Assembly: GCF_024448335.1 (NCBI RefSeq)
Contig: NZ_JAMOHM010000005.1
Span: 1-64,000, forward strand
Length of the DNA stretch: 64,000 bases
From: Stutzerimonas frequens
Lineage (GTDB): Bacteria; Pseudomonadota; Gammaproteobacteria; Pseudomonadales; Pseudomonadaceae
Direction of reading: 5' to 3'
The notes beneath the pieces were generated by a model that did not search any database, was not told the DNA's origin, and saw nothing but the letters and a program-made list of their open reading frames with translations. Position 1 is the first letter of the stretch, and each line of letters begins with the position of its first letter. Shown here in pieces: positions 11,624 through 20,538 of this stretch. The position numbers and the translations under genes are program-made.

Positions 11624-13101
11624 GGCGACTGCTCCTCGAACAACTGACGGATCACCGGAATCAGATCACTGGCAGCCAGGCCGCGCCCCAGCGTGCCAAG
11701 GCGCTCACCCGCGCTGGCGTGCAGCCAGGCGCCCAGGCAGGCCGCCTCGAACGGCGCCAGCTGCTGTGCCAGCAAGGCACCGAGCACACCGGCCAGCACG
11801 TCGCCGAGCCCGGCGCTGGCCATCGCCGGATGGCCGCGATCACACAGCGCCAGCCGGCCATCCGGCGCCGCGATCAGCGTGCCGGCCCCCTTGAGCAAAG
11901 CGACGCACCCATAACGCTGCGCCAGCGCCCGCGCCGCCGCCGGGCGATCGGCCTGAACCTCGCCGACCGAGCACTGCAGCAGTCGCGCGGCCTCCCCCGG
12001 ATGCGGCGTAATCAGGCAGCCGGACGGCAATTCGACGGCGCCGCTCGCCAGCAGGTTCAACGCATCGGCATCCCAGACCTGCGGCTGCTCGCGCTGCGCA
12101 GCCGCGGAAATCAGGCTACGCCCCCACGGCGCCTGGCCGAGGCCGGGGCCAACCACCAGCACATCGGCACGTTCCAGCAGCGCCGTCAGGCTGTAGGTGG
12201 ACTCGACGCCACTGCACATGACCTCCGGCCGGCGCACCAGCGAAGCGCCGACGTGTTCCGGTCGGGTCGCCAGGGTCACCATGCCGGCCCCACAACGCAG
12301 CGCCGCCTCGGCGCTGAGCAGCGCGGCGCCGCCGGTACCGAGGTCACCGCCGATCACCAGCACCTGGCCGAAACTGCCCTTGTGCGCTGTCGGCGAACGA
12401 GGTGCGACCCGCGCCAGCGAGCCGTGGTCGAGGCGCACGGCCTCGCTCGGCACCTGCGCGACGATTCCCGGATCAGCCTGCAGATCATCGAACACCAGCG
12501 CGCCAACACGATCAGGACCGTCGGCGGTGAACAGGCCGAGCTTGAGGCCAATGAAGGTCACGCTGAGATCGGCCCGCACTGCCTGCCCCAGCACCTGACC
12601 GGTGTTGGCGCACAGCCCGCTGGGCAGGTCAACTGCCAGCACCGGACGGCCGCTGGCGCTGATCGCCGCGATCGCGCTCGCATAGGGCTCGCGCACCGCA
12701 CCGCTCAGGCCGGTGCCGAGCAGCGCATCCACCAGCACGCCCTGCAGCGGCGCCTCTGCTCGCCAGGGTTCGATGGCCACCCCGCAATCACGCGCTTCGG
12801 CGCAGGCCAGCGCCGCGTCGCCCTGCAGCGTTTGCGGATCGCCCACCGCCAGCACCCGCACCTGCCAGCCAGCGCGCTGCGCCAGCGCCGCCAGCAGGTA
12901 GCCATCGCCGGCATTGTTGCCGCGCCCCGCGAGCACGGTGACAGCCCCTGCATCGGGCCAACTCCGACGCAGCGCGCGCCAGGCGGCATGGGCGGCGCGT
13001 TGCATCAGGTCGAAGCCGGACGTGCCGGCGGCAATCAGGCGCGCATCGAGTTCGCGCACCTGGGCGGCGTTGTACAGGGCGACGGGCAGGGAATCGGTCA
13101 T
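11611..13101 (-). CDS. nnrD: bifunctional NAD(P)HX epimerase/dehydratase
   Basis: This enzyme repairs hydrated NADH and NADPH: the N-terminal YjeF_N domain epimerises R- and S-NAD(P)HX, and the C-terminal kinase-like domain dehydrates S-NAD(P)HX using ADP. The 496-residue protein shows GRGNNAGDGY in the first domain and NPHPGEAARLL, KGAGTLI and GLGDVLAGVLGALLAQ in the second, so both halves are present. The start at 13101 (MTDSLPVALYNAAQVRELD) is a choice; an ATG five codons upstream is also possible and neither has a clear Shine-Dalgarno sequence. It is divergent from queG, 73 bases apart. Confidence 0.93.
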   Translation of the reverse strand: MTDSLPVALYNAAQVRELDARLIAAGTSGFDLMQRAAHAAWRALRRSWPDAGAVTVLAGRGNNAGDGYLLAALAQRAGWQVRVLAVGDPQTLQGDAALACAEARDCGVAIEPWRAEAPLQGVLVDALLGTGLSGAVREPYASAIAAISASGRPVLAVDLPSGLCANTGQVLGQAVRADLSVTFIGLKLGLFTADGPDRVGALVFDDLQADPGIVAQVPSEAVRLDHGSLARVAPRSPTAHKGSFGQVLVIGGDLGTGGAALLSAEAALRCGAGMVTLATRPEHVGASLVRRPEVMCSGVESTYSLTALLERADVLVVGPGLGQAPWGRSLISAAAQREQPQVWDADALNLLASGAVELPSGCLITPHPGEAARLLQCSVGEVQADRPAAARALAQRYGCVALLKGAGTLIAAPDGRLALCDRGHPAMASAGLGDVLAGVLGALLAQQLAPFEAACLGAWLHASAGERLGTLGRGLAASDLIPVIRQLFEEQSPCLK

Positions 13102-13174
13102 CGGTGCAGGGATCATCGCGGCGGAATGTCTGGCAGAATTATACGCACCCGCTCACTTCCCGCCGCAGTCTCCG

Positions 13175-14245
13175 ATGTCCAGCTCCGCTCTCGACCCAAT
13201 CGCCCTCGCCGACTCCATCAAGGAGTGGGGCCGCGAGCTCGGCTTCCAGCAGGTGGGGATCACTGGCGTCGATCTCGGCGAGCACGAAGCGCATCTCGAG
13301 GCCTGGCTGGCGGCGGGCTACCAAGGCGAGATGGACTACATGGCCGCCCACGGCAGCAAACGCTCGCGGCCGGACGAACTGGTGCCCGGTACGCTGCGGG
13401 TCATCTCGCTGCGCATGGACTACCTGCCCGGCGACACGCGCATGAGCCAGCAGCTGGCCGACCCGGAGAAGGCCTATGTGTCGCGCTATGCCCTGGGCCG
13501 CGATTATCACAAGCTGATCCGCAAGCGCATCCAGCAGCTGGCCGAGCGCATTCAGCAGGTGGTCGGCCCGTTCGGCTTTCGCGCCTTCGTCGACAGCGCG
13601 CCGGTGCTGGAAAAGGCCGCCGGCCAGCAGGCCGGGCTCGGCTGGATCGGCAAGAACACCCTGCTACTCAACCGCAAGGCCGGCAGCTGGTTCTTTCTCG
13701 GCGAGCTGTTCGTAGACATCGCGCTGCCGGTCGACGAGCCGGTGACCCGCGATCACTGCGGCAGCTGCCACGCCTGCCTGGACATCTGCCCCACCGAGGC
13801 GTTCGTCGGTGAACGGCTGCTGGACGCACGGCGCTGCATTTCCTACCTCACCATCGAGCTGAAGGGGCCGATCCCGGTCGAGCTGCGCGACAAGATCGGC
13901 AACCGCGTATTCGGTTGCGACGATTGCCAGATCGTCTGCCCCTGGAACCGCTTCGCACGCCCCACCGAGCAGAGCGACTTTCAACCGCGCCATAGCCTGG
14001 ACAACGCTGAACTGGCGACCTTGTTCCGCTGGACGGAAGAGGAATTTCTCAGCCGCACCGAGGGCTCGCCGCTACGCCGCGCCGGCTACGAACGCTGGCT
14101 ACGTAATCTCGCAGTGGGCCTGGGCAATGCGCCGTCGAGCATCCCGGTGCTGGAAGCGCTTCAGGCACGCCGCGACGATCCGTCGGAGCTGGTGCGCGAG
14201 CATGTGGAGTGGGCCCTGGCCCAGCACGCCAAGCGGGCAGGCTAG
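13175..14245 (+). CDS. queG: epoxyqueuosine reductase QueG
   Basis: QueG is a cobalamin- and Fe-S-dependent enzyme that reduces epoxyqueuosine to queuosine at tRNA position 34. The 356-residue protein has two ferredoxin-type cysteine clusters, CGSCHACLDIC (Cys195, 198, 201, 205) and CDDCQIVC (Cys248, 251, 255) with Cys221 in between, and a C-terminal HEAT-like tail. The start MSSSALDPIALAD fits the family; the frame stays open upstream opposite nnrD, which is a shadow. Its TAG stop lies in a CTAG palindrome that also contains the stop codon of the converging ftsH-like gene. Confidence 0.95.
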   Translation: MSSSALDPIALADSIKEWGRELGFQQVGITGVDLGEHEAHLEAWLAAGYQGEMDYMAAHGSKRSRPDELVPGTLRVISLRMDYLPGDTRMSQQLADPEKAYVSRYALGRDYHKLIRKRIQQLAERIQQVVGPFGFRAFVDSAPVLEKAAGQQAGLGWIGKNTLLLNRKAGSWFFLGELFVDIALPVDEPVTRDHCGSCHACLDICPTEAFVGERLLDARRCISYLTIELKGPIPVELRDKIGNRVFGCDDCQIVCPWNRFARPTEQSDFQPRHSLDNAELATLFRWTEEEFLSRTEGSPLRRAGYERWLRNLAVGLGNAPSSIPVLEALQARRDDPSELVREHVEWALAQHAKRAG

Positions 14246-16080
14246 TCCGACGACGGCAACTGAGCGCCGAGCTCGGCGCTCAACGCACGCAGTTGTCCTG
14301 CATCCAGCGTCTCCTGTTGCAGCAGCTGCCGGGCGCAGCGCTCGAGCAGTGCACGACGCGCCTGCAGCAGATCGACGCTACGCTGGAAGGCCGACTGAAC
14401 CAGCTCCTGCACTTCCTCGTCGATCGCCGTCGCCGTGCTCTCGGCATAGTCGTGTTGGGGCTTGAGGCCGAGCATCGCCTCGTTGCCGAGGAAGGAATTG
14501 GGCTCGCGCTCCAACGCCAGGTGACCGAGGCGCTTGGACATGCCGTAGCGCGTCACCATCGCCCGGGCGATGTCGGTGACCTTGGCCAGGTCGTCCGCCG
14601 CGCCGGTGGACAGATGCGCGAAGATCAGCCACTCCGCGGCACGCCCGCCGAGCAGCACGGCCATCTTGTTCTCCAACTCCTCACGGGTCATCAGGAAGCG
14701 ATCCTCGATCGGCCGCTGTATGGTGTAACCCAGCGCCCCCATGCCGCGCGGAATGATCGACACCTTGTGCACCGGATCGACGCCCGGCAGCGCCATCGCC
14801 ACCAGCGCATGGCCCATCTCGTGATAGGCGACGATCTCGCGCTCGCGCGGGTTGAGCAGGCGGTTGCGTTTCTCCAGCCCGGCGATGATGCGTTCGATGG
14901 CCGCGGTGAAGTCCTCCATCGCCACCGCGTCGGCATTGCGTCGGGTTGCCAGCAGCGTCGCTTCGTTGACCAGGTTGGCCAGGTCGGCACCGGTGAAGCC
15001 CGGGGTCAGCGCGGCGATGGCCTGCGGATCGACATCGGTGCCCAGTCGCGATTTTTTAAGGTGCACGTTGAGAATCTGCACCCGCCCGACCTTGTCCGGA
15101 CGATCGACCAGCACCTGACGGTCGAAGCGGCCGGCGCGCAGCAGTGCCGGATCGAGGATTTCCGGGCGATTGGTGGCCGCCAAGAGGACCAGCCCACTGG
15201 AGGTGTCGAAGCCGTCCATCTCCACCAGTAGCTGGTTGAGCGTCTGCTCCTTCTCGTCATGCCCGCCGGACAGGGGGCCGGCACCGCGGGCGCGACCGAG
15301 GGCGTCCAGTTCGTCGATGAAGATGATCGCCGGTGCCTGCGCCCGCGCCTGCTCGAACAGATCGCGCACCCGCGCCGCACCGACACCGACGAACAGCTCG
15401 ACGAACTCGGAACCGGAAATGGAGAAGAATGGCACCTTCGCCTCGCCCGCCACGGCGCGCGCCAGCAGCGTCTTGCCGGTGCCCGGCGGGCCGACCAACA
15501 GCACGCCCTTGGGCATGCGCCCGCCGAGGCGGCCGTAGGTTTGCGGGTCGCGCAGGAACTCGATGATTTCCTTGAGCTCGTCCTTGGCCTCGTCCACGCC
15601 GGCAACATCGGCGAAGCTCACCTTCATGTCGGTCTCGACGTAGACCCGCGCCTTGCTCTTGCCGATCTGCATCATGCCGCCGCCACCCAGGCCGCTGCCG
15701 ATGCGCTTGAGCAGGAACAGCCAGATGCCGAAGAACATCGCCGCCGGGATGATCCACGACAGCAGGTCGCGCACCAGCGTGCTTTCCACCTTGCCGGTGT
15801 AGCGTACCGGGTACTGCTGCAGATGCTCGGCCAGCTGTGGCTCGACGCGGTTGGTGATGAAACGACGCTGGCCGCCGGCCAGGGGCTCCTTGAGCCGGCC
15901 TTCGATGCGCCGGTCCGTGATGGCCAGTTCATCGATGCGCCCGTCCTTGAGGTGCTGCTCGAACTCGCTGTAAGGGATGGTCGCCACTTGCTGCTGGGTC
16001 GACAGCAGGTACTGAAGGCCGAGAAACACCAGGATGGCGATCATCCAGTAGTTGAAGTGGAACTGAGCGCGGTCTTTCAC
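14242..16080 (-). CDS. ftsH: additional FtsH-type ATP-dependent zinc metalloprotease
   Basis: The 612-residue membrane AAA+ protease has membrane segments at about 12-26 and 108-124 flanking a short periplasmic domain, Walker A GPPGTGKT (197-204), Walker B IIFIDE (252-257), the second region of homology ending GRFDRQV, and the zinc site HEMGH (420-424) with the third-ligand motif [11 protein letters not shown]. The usual FtsH has HEAGH, so this is probably a paralogue rather than the housekeeping copy, which in pseudomonads sits beside rlmE and folP, not queG. The start is GTG at 16080 with AAGGAG seven bases upstream. It converges on queG with a 4-base overlap. An accessory FtsH is known from a stress-tolerance island of P. 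aeruginosa clone C; orthology to that is not established. Confidence 0.88.
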   Translation of the reverse strand: MKDRAQFHFNYWMIAILVFLGLQYLLSTQQQVATIPYSEFEQHLKDGRIDELAITDRRIEGRLKEPLAGGQRRFITNRVEPQLAEHLQQYPVRYTGKVESTLVRDLLSWIIPAAMFFGIWLFLLKRIGSGLGGGGMMQIGKSKARVYVETDMKVSFADVAGVDEAKDELKEIIEFLRDPQTYGRLGGRMPKGVLLVGPPGTGKTLLARAVAGEAKVPFFSISGSEFVELFVGVGAARVRDLFEQARAQAPAIIFIDELDALGRARGAGPLSGGHDEKEQTLNQLLVEMDGFDTSSGLVLLAATNRPEILDPALLRAGRFDRQVLVDRPDKVGRVQILNVHLKKSRLGTDVDPQAIAALTPGFTGADLANLVNEATLLATRRNADAVAMEDFTAAIERIIAGLEKRNRLLNPREREIVAYHEMGHALVAMALPGVDPVHKVSIIPRGMGALGYTIQRPIEDRFLMTREELENKMAVLLGGRAAEWLIFAHLSTGAADDLAKVTDIARAMVTRYGMSKRLGHLALEREPNSFLGNEAMLGLKPQHDYAESTATAIDEEVQELVQSAFQRSVDLLQARRALLERCARQLLQQETLDAGQLRALSAELGAQLPSSD

Positions 16081-16172
16081 ACCGGTTCTCCTTGTGGCGC
16101 GGACCTGCCAACTATGCCTGTTCGGCGAAGACGTCGCCTGGACTCAGATCAGTTATGCCACGGTTGCTGCAA

Positions 16173-16463
16173 TCAGAGCCCGCCGCGCACGCCGAGGCCG
16201 ACGCCCAGCTCCGCCGCGACGGCGAAGGGCAGCAACAGCGTGTCCAGCAGGGCGCTGGCCGGCAGATCGAGCGCGGCATGCTTGGGCGCCACGGCACCGA
16301 AGCGTTCCAGCGGGCAGCAGCCACCGTTGAGGCTGTACCAGTCCAGACGCGTGCCGGAATAGATAATCGGCGCGCCGGGCTTGGCCGCGTCCAGCGTGCG
16401 CACCGTGGCGCAGCCACCCAGCACGCTCAGCGTCGTCAGTACCAGCAGCGCCCGACCGATCAT
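16173..16463 (-). CDS. YceK/YidQ-family lipoprotein
   Basis: This 96-residue protein has a short signal peptide ending in the lipobox LGGC (Cys at about 18), then a compact domain with YSGTRLDWYSLNGGCCPLERFG and a hydrophobic PASALLDTLLLPF segment, the pattern of the DUF1375 (YceK/YidQ) lipoproteins of unknown role. It starts one base after the ubiX stop and probably shares its transcript. The 92 bases down to the ftsH-like gene carry nothing recognisable. Confidence 0.8.
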   Translation of the reverse strand: MIGRALLVLTTLSVLGGCATVRTLDAAKPGAPIIYSGTRLDWYSLNGGCCPLERFGAVAPKHAALDLPASALLDTLLLPFAVAAELGVGLGVRGGL

Positions 16464-16464
16464 C

Positions 16465-17094
16465 TCAGTCGTCGCTGACGATATGGTGCTCGCCCCAGCG
16501 CGGCAGCATGTCCTGGGGAATGTTGAGCAGGTTGAGGATGCGCGCGACGACGAAATCCACCAGGTCGTCGATGCTTTGCGGCTGGTGATAGAAGCCGGGC
16601 GAGGCCGGCAGGATCACCGCGCCCAGATTCGACAGCTTGAGCATGTTTTCCAGATGAATGCTCGAATAGGGCGCCTCGCGTGGCACCAGAATCAGCTGGC
16701 GGCGCTCCTTGAGGGTGACGTCGGCGGCGCGTTCGATCAGGTTGTTGCAGGCGCCGGTGGCGATTGCCGACAGCGTGCCGGTGGAACAGGGCACCACCAC
16801 CATCGCCGTCGGTGCGCCGGAGCCGGACGCCGGCGGTGCCATCCAATCCTCCTTGGCGAACACACGGATCTGCCCGGCGGCGGCACCGGTGTACTCGGAG
16901 AGGAAGGCCTGCATGGCCTGCGGCTTGGCCGGCAGTACCACGTCGGTCTCGGTGGCCATCACCAGTTGCGCGGCCTTGGAAATCAGGAAGTGCACCTCGC
17001 GGTCTTCCTGGATCAGGCAATCGAGCAGGCGCAGACCGTACTGCGCGCCGGAGGCGCCGGTCATGGCCAGGGTGATGCGTTCCGGTCCGCTCAT
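16465..17094 (-). CDS. ubiX: flavin prenyltransferase UbiX
   Basis: UbiX attaches a dimethylallyl group to FMN to make prenylated FMN, the cofactor of the UbiD decarboxylase in ubiquinone synthesis. The 209-residue protein shows the flavin-binding TGASGA at 12-17, the conserved [15 protein letters not shown] segment and the C-terminal [19 protein letters not shown] signature. No ubiD is nearby. It lies downstream of mpl in the same direction, with a 189-base gap that holds a GTAGGGTGGA palindrome. Confidence 0.96.
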   Translation of the reverse strand: MSGPERITLAMTGASGAQYGLRLLDCLIQEDREVHFLISKAAQLVMATETDVVLPAKPQAMQAFLSEYTGAAAGQIRVFAKEDWMAPPASGSGAPTAMVVVPCSTGTLSAIATGACNNLIERAADVTLKERRQLILVPREAPYSSIHLENMLKLSNLGAVILPASPGFYHQPQSIDDLVDFVVARILNLLNIPQDMLPRWGEHHIVSDD

Positions 17095-17250
17095 GAATTT
17101 GCTCCCAAAGCTGCTGCGCTTGCTTATGCCGCGTTGAAACCTTACTCGAAATGCTCACTTGCACCAGCAAGCTCCGCCTTCTCGCAAGGTTTCGCCTTGC
17201 CCAAGCTTCGCTCGCGACGCGTTGGAAGCAAATTCGCCCTATCCCAATCT

Positions 17251-17288
17251 CGTAGGGTGGAAAACCGCGAAGCGTTTTCCACCCTACG
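17251..17288. repeat. GTAGGGTGGA palindrome, copy 1
   Basis: Perfect 15-bp arms beginning CGTAGGGTGGAAAAC around an 8-nt loop. Read on the minus strand, the TAG within the left-hand arm of this repeat is the stop codon of mpl. This is the only fully symmetrical copy of the family in the window. Confidence 0.9.
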
Positions 17289-18633
17289 CCAGCGCGGCGG
17301 CCAATTGGCCGTGCAACCCACCGAAACCGCCATTGCTCATCACCACCACCTGGGTGCCCGGCACGGCATCGGCTTTCACTTTGGCAATGATCGCCTCAAG
17401 CGAATCGCAGACCGTGGTCGGCACCGGCGAGCCGGCGACGGTCGCGGCGAGATCCCAGCCGAGGTTGGCCGGTGCGTACCAGATCGCCTGATCGGCCAGC
17501 GCCACCGACTCGGCAAGGCCCTCGCGGTGCGCGCCGAGCTTCATCGAGTTCGAACGCGGCTCGACCACCGCGATGATCGGCGTATCGCCGACGCGCTTGC
17601 GCAGACCGTCGAGGGTGGTGGCGATGGCGGTCGGGTGATGCGCGAAGTCGTCATAGATGGTCACGCCATTGACCTCGGCGACCTTCTCCATGCGCCGCTT
17701 GACGCTACGGAACTCGCTCAGCGCCTCGGCGCCCTGCTTCGGCAGCACGCCGACATGCCGTGCCGCCGCCAACGTCGCCAGCGCATTGTTGACGTTATGC
17801 CGGCCGGTCAGCTCCCACTCCACCACGCCCTGCACCTCGCCGTCGAAGATCACCTCGAAGCGCGAGCCGTCCTCGCTGAGCAACCTGGCCTGCCACTGGC
17901 CACCCTCACCGGTGGTCTGCACCGGCGTCCAGCAGCCCATCTCGATGACGCGCTTGAGCGCCGTTTCCGACTCGGGATGGATGATCAGCCCTTCGCCCGG
18001 CACGGTACGCACCAAGTGATGAAACTGTCGCTCGATCGCGGCGAGATCCGGGAAGATATCAGCGTGATCGAACTCCAGATTGTTCAGGATCGCGGTGCGC
18101 GGGCGGTAGTGGACGAACTTGCTGCGCTTGTCGAAGAAGGCGCTGTCGTACTCGTCGGCCTCTACCACGAAGAACGGCGTACCGCCCAGGCGCGCGGAGA
18201 TGCCGAAGTTCTGCGGCACGCCACCGATGAGAAAGCCCGGGCTCATGCCGGCATGTTCCAGCACCCAGGCCAGCATGCTGCTGGTGGTGGTCTTGCCATG
18301 GGTACCGGCCGCCGCCAGTACCCAGCGCCCCTGCAGCACATGATCGGCCAGCCACTGCGGGCCGGAGACATAGGGCAGCCCCTTGTTCAGCACGTATTCC
18401 ACTGCCGGGTTGCCACGCGACATGGCGTTGCCCACCACCACCAGATCGGGTGCCGGTTCCAGATGCGCCGGCTCGTAGCCCTGCATCAGCTCGATACCCT
18501 GAGCCTCGAGCTGCGTGCTCATCGGCGGATAGACGTTGGCATCGGAGCCGGTGACGCGATGGCCGAGTTCCTTGGCCAGCACCGCGAGCGAACCCATGAA
18601 GGTGCCGCAGATGCCGAGAATATGGATATGCAT
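17284..18633 (-). CDS. mpl: UDP-MurNAc:L-Ala-gamma-D-Glu-mDAP ligase Mpl
   Basis: Mpl recycles cell-wall tripeptide by ligating it directly to UDP-N-acetylmuramic acid. The 449-residue protein is a Mur ligase: N-terminal HILGICGTFMG, ATP site AAAGTHGKTTTS at about 107-118, and the Mpl-specific IYDDFAHHPTAI in the C-terminal domain. The ATG at 18633 has AGAGG seven to eight bases upstream; 36 extra upstream codons of the longest ORF are discarded. The stop codon is provided by a dispersed palindrome that abuts the gene. Confidence 0.95.
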   Translation of the reverse strand: MHIHILGICGTFMGSLAVLAKELGHRVTGSDANVYPPMSTQLEAQGIELMQGYEPAHLEPAPDLVVVGNAMSRGNPAVEYVLNKGLPYVSGPQWLADHVLQGRWVLAAAGTHGKTTTSSMLAWVLEHAGMSPGFLIGGVPQNFGISARLGGTPFFVVEADEYDSAFFDKRSKFVHYRPRTAILNNLEFDHADIFPDLAAIERQFHHLVRTVPGEGLIIHPESETALKRVIEMGCWTPVQTTGEGGQWQARLLSEDGSRFEVIFDGEVQGVVEWELTGRHNVNNALATLAAARHVGVLPKQGAEALSEFRSVKRRMEKVAEVNGVTIYDDFAHHPTAIATTLDGLRKRVGDTPIIAVVEPRSNSMKLGAHREGLAESVALADQAIWYAPANLGWDLAATVAGSPVPTTVCDSLEAIIAKVKADAVPGTQVVVMSNGGFGGLHGQLAAALA

Positions 18634-18822
18634 TGATGACCTCTGAAAGACGCCGCACCAGACGGCATGGCCGCGCATTCGACGCTGGAAAACTGCGGCG
18701 CAGATTAGCACAGGGTCCGCTGCGGGGCGGTCGCACCGCACGTCGCCTCGCCTGCCGACGAACGGAGCCTGTTCTACGCTGAAAGACAGCAGTCATCACA
18801 ATTACAAGACCGGAGACTCATC

Positions 18823-20343
18823 ATGCGTTACGCCCATCCCGGCAGCGAAGGCGCTGTCGTTTCCTTCAAATCCCGCTACGGCAACTACATCAACGGCCAG
18901 TTCGTCGAGCCGGCCGGCGGGCAGTATTTCACCAACCTTTCCCCGGTCAACGGTCAGCCCATCGCCGAGTTTCCGCGCTCCGACGCCGCCGACATCGAGA
19001 AGGCCCTGGACGCCGCCCATGCCGCCGCCGATGCCTGGGGCAAGACCAGCGTGCAGGCGCGTTCGCTGATCCTGTTGCAGATCGCCGACCGCATCGAGCA
19101 GAACCTGGAAATGCTCGCCATCACCGAGACCTGGGACAACGGCAAGGCGGTGCGCGAGACGCTGAACGCCGATATCCCGCTGGCCGCCGACCACTTCCGC
19201 TACTTCGCCGGCTGCATCCGCGCCCAGGAAGGCACCGCCGCCGAGATCGACGAACACACCGCGGCCTATCACTTCCACGAGCCGCTGGGCGTGGTGGGGC
19301 AGATCATCCCGTGGAACTTCCCGATCCTGATGGCCGCCTGGAAGCTCGCCCCGGCGCTGGCGGCCGGCAACTGCGTGGTGCTCAAACCGGCCGAGCAGAC
19401 CCCGCTGGGCATCAACGTGCTGCTCGAATGCATCGGCGACCTGCTGCCGCCGGGCGTGCTCAACGTGGTGCACGGCTTTGGCCGTGAGGCCGGCGAGGCA
19501 CTGGCCTCGAGCAAGCGCATCGCCAAAATCGCCTTCACCGGCTCCACTCCGGTGGGCTCGCACATCATGAAGCGCGCCGCAGAGAGCATCATCCCGAGCA
19601 CCGTAGAGCTGGGCGGCAAGAGCCCGAACATCTATTTCGAGGACATCATGCAGGCCGAACCGGCCTTCATCGAAAAGGCCGCCGAGGGGCTGGTGCTGGG
19701 TTTCTTCAACCAGGGCGAGGTGTGCACCTGCCCATCCCGCGCACTGGTGCAGGAGTCGATCTACGCGCCGTTCATGGAAGCGGTGATGAAGAAGGTCGGG
19801 CAGATCAAGCGTGGCGACCCGCTGGACACCGACACCATGGTCGGCGCCCAGGCCAGCCAGCAGCAGTTCGACAAGATCATGTCCTACCTCGATATCGCTC
19901 GCGAGGAAGGCGCCGAGGTGCTCACCGGCGGTGCCGCGGAGAAGCTCGAAGGCTCGCTCGCCACCGGCTATTACATCCAGCCGACCCTGCTCAAGGGCAC
20001 CAACAAGATGCGCGTGTTCCAGGAGGAGATCTTCGGCCCGGTGATCGGCGTCACCACCTTCAAGGACGAGGCCGAAGCGCTGGCCATCGCCAACGACACC
20101 GAGTACGGCCTCGGCGCCGGCGTCTGGACCCGCGACATCAACCGCGCCTACCGCATGGGCCGGGCGATCAAGGCGGGCCGCGTGTGGACCAACTGCTACC
20201 ACCTCTATCCGGCGCACGCGGCGTTCGGGGGTTACAAGAAGTCCGGCGTTGGTCGCGAGACGCACAAGATGATTCTCGACCACTACCAGCAGACCAAGAA
20301 CCTCTTGGTGAGCTACGACATCAATCCGCTGGGCTTCTTCTGA
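18823..20343 (+). CDS. exaC: NAD-dependent acetaldehyde dehydrogenase (ExaC-like)
   Basis: The 506-residue aldehyde dehydrogenase probably oxidises the acetaldehyde released from ethanolamine to acetate. It has the catalytic pair Glu262 (VELGGKSPN) and Cys301 ([13 protein letters not shown]), and the cofactor motif [11 protein letters not shown]. The residues and length match the ExaC/AldB class. It is followed by the permease and EutBC in the same direction, the arrangement known in P. aeruginosa (PA4022-PA4025). No clear promoter was identified in the 189 bases separating it from the divergent mpl. Confidence 0.93.
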   Translation: MRYAHPGSEGAVVSFKSRYGNYINGQFVEPAGGQYFTNLSPVNGQPIAEFPRSDAADIEKALDAAHAAADAWGKTSVQARSLILLQIADRIEQNLEMLAITETWDNGKAVRETLNADIPLAADHFRYFAGCIRAQEGTAAEIDEHTAAYHFHEPLGVVGQIIPWNFPILMAAWKLAPALAAGNCVVLKPAEQTPLGINVLLECIGDLLPPGVLNVVHGFGREAGEALASSKRIAKIAFTGSTPVGSHIMKRAAESIIPSTVELGGKSPNIYFEDIMQAEPAFIEKAAEGLVLGFFNQGEVCTCPSRALVQESIYAPFMEAVMKKVGQIKRGDPLDTDTMVGAQASQQQFDKIMSYLDIAREEGAEVLTGGAAEKLEGSLATGYYIQPTLLKGTNKMRVFQEEIFGPVIGVTTFKDEAEALAIANDTEYGLGAGVWTRDINRAYRMGRAIKAGRVWTNCYHLYPAHAAFGGYKKSGVGRETHKMILDHYQQTKNLLVSYDINPLGFF

Positions 20344-20349
20344 TGGGCC

Positions 20350-20377
20350 GGCGCGGGTGGCACCTGCCGCCCGCGCC
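20350..20377 (+). other. strong stem-loop after exaC
   Basis: A 12-bp stem GGCGCGGGTGGC/GCCGCCCGCGCC with one G-T wobble and a 4-nt loop begins six bases after the exaC stop. There is no T-run, so it may be a weak terminator or an mRNA 3'-end stabiliser that separates exaC from eat. Confidence 0.5.
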
Positions 20378-20485
20378 TTGAACAAGACACCTGCCGGGCC
20401 CCGCCGTGGTGCTGAGGGCGCGCAAAAGGTGCGTTTCTGTCGACATCCGCTGACAAAACACCGGCAATCCTGCATTCCGGTGCCG

Positions 20486-20501
20486 GGGCATGACGCTTGC
20501 T
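20486..20501 (+). promoter_or_regulatory. sigma-54 (-24/-12) promoter of eat-eutBC
   Basis: GGGCATG-ACGC-TTGCT matches the RpoN consensus TGGCACG-N4-TTGCA with exact GG-N10-GC spacing. It lies 38 bases before the eat start. In P. aeruginosa the homologous locus is activated by a sigma-54-dependent enhancer-binding protein (PA4021); that regulator is not in this window. Confidence 0.72.
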
Positions 20502-20538
20502 AGGGAGAGACTGCCAACCTATCCAAGAGGATTTCCCC

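Noticed and set aside
18802-20475. 557-codon minus-strand frame opposite exaC
   Set aside because: Antisense shadow of a clear aldehyde dehydrogenase gene; Val/Gly/Asp-rich with no family signature.
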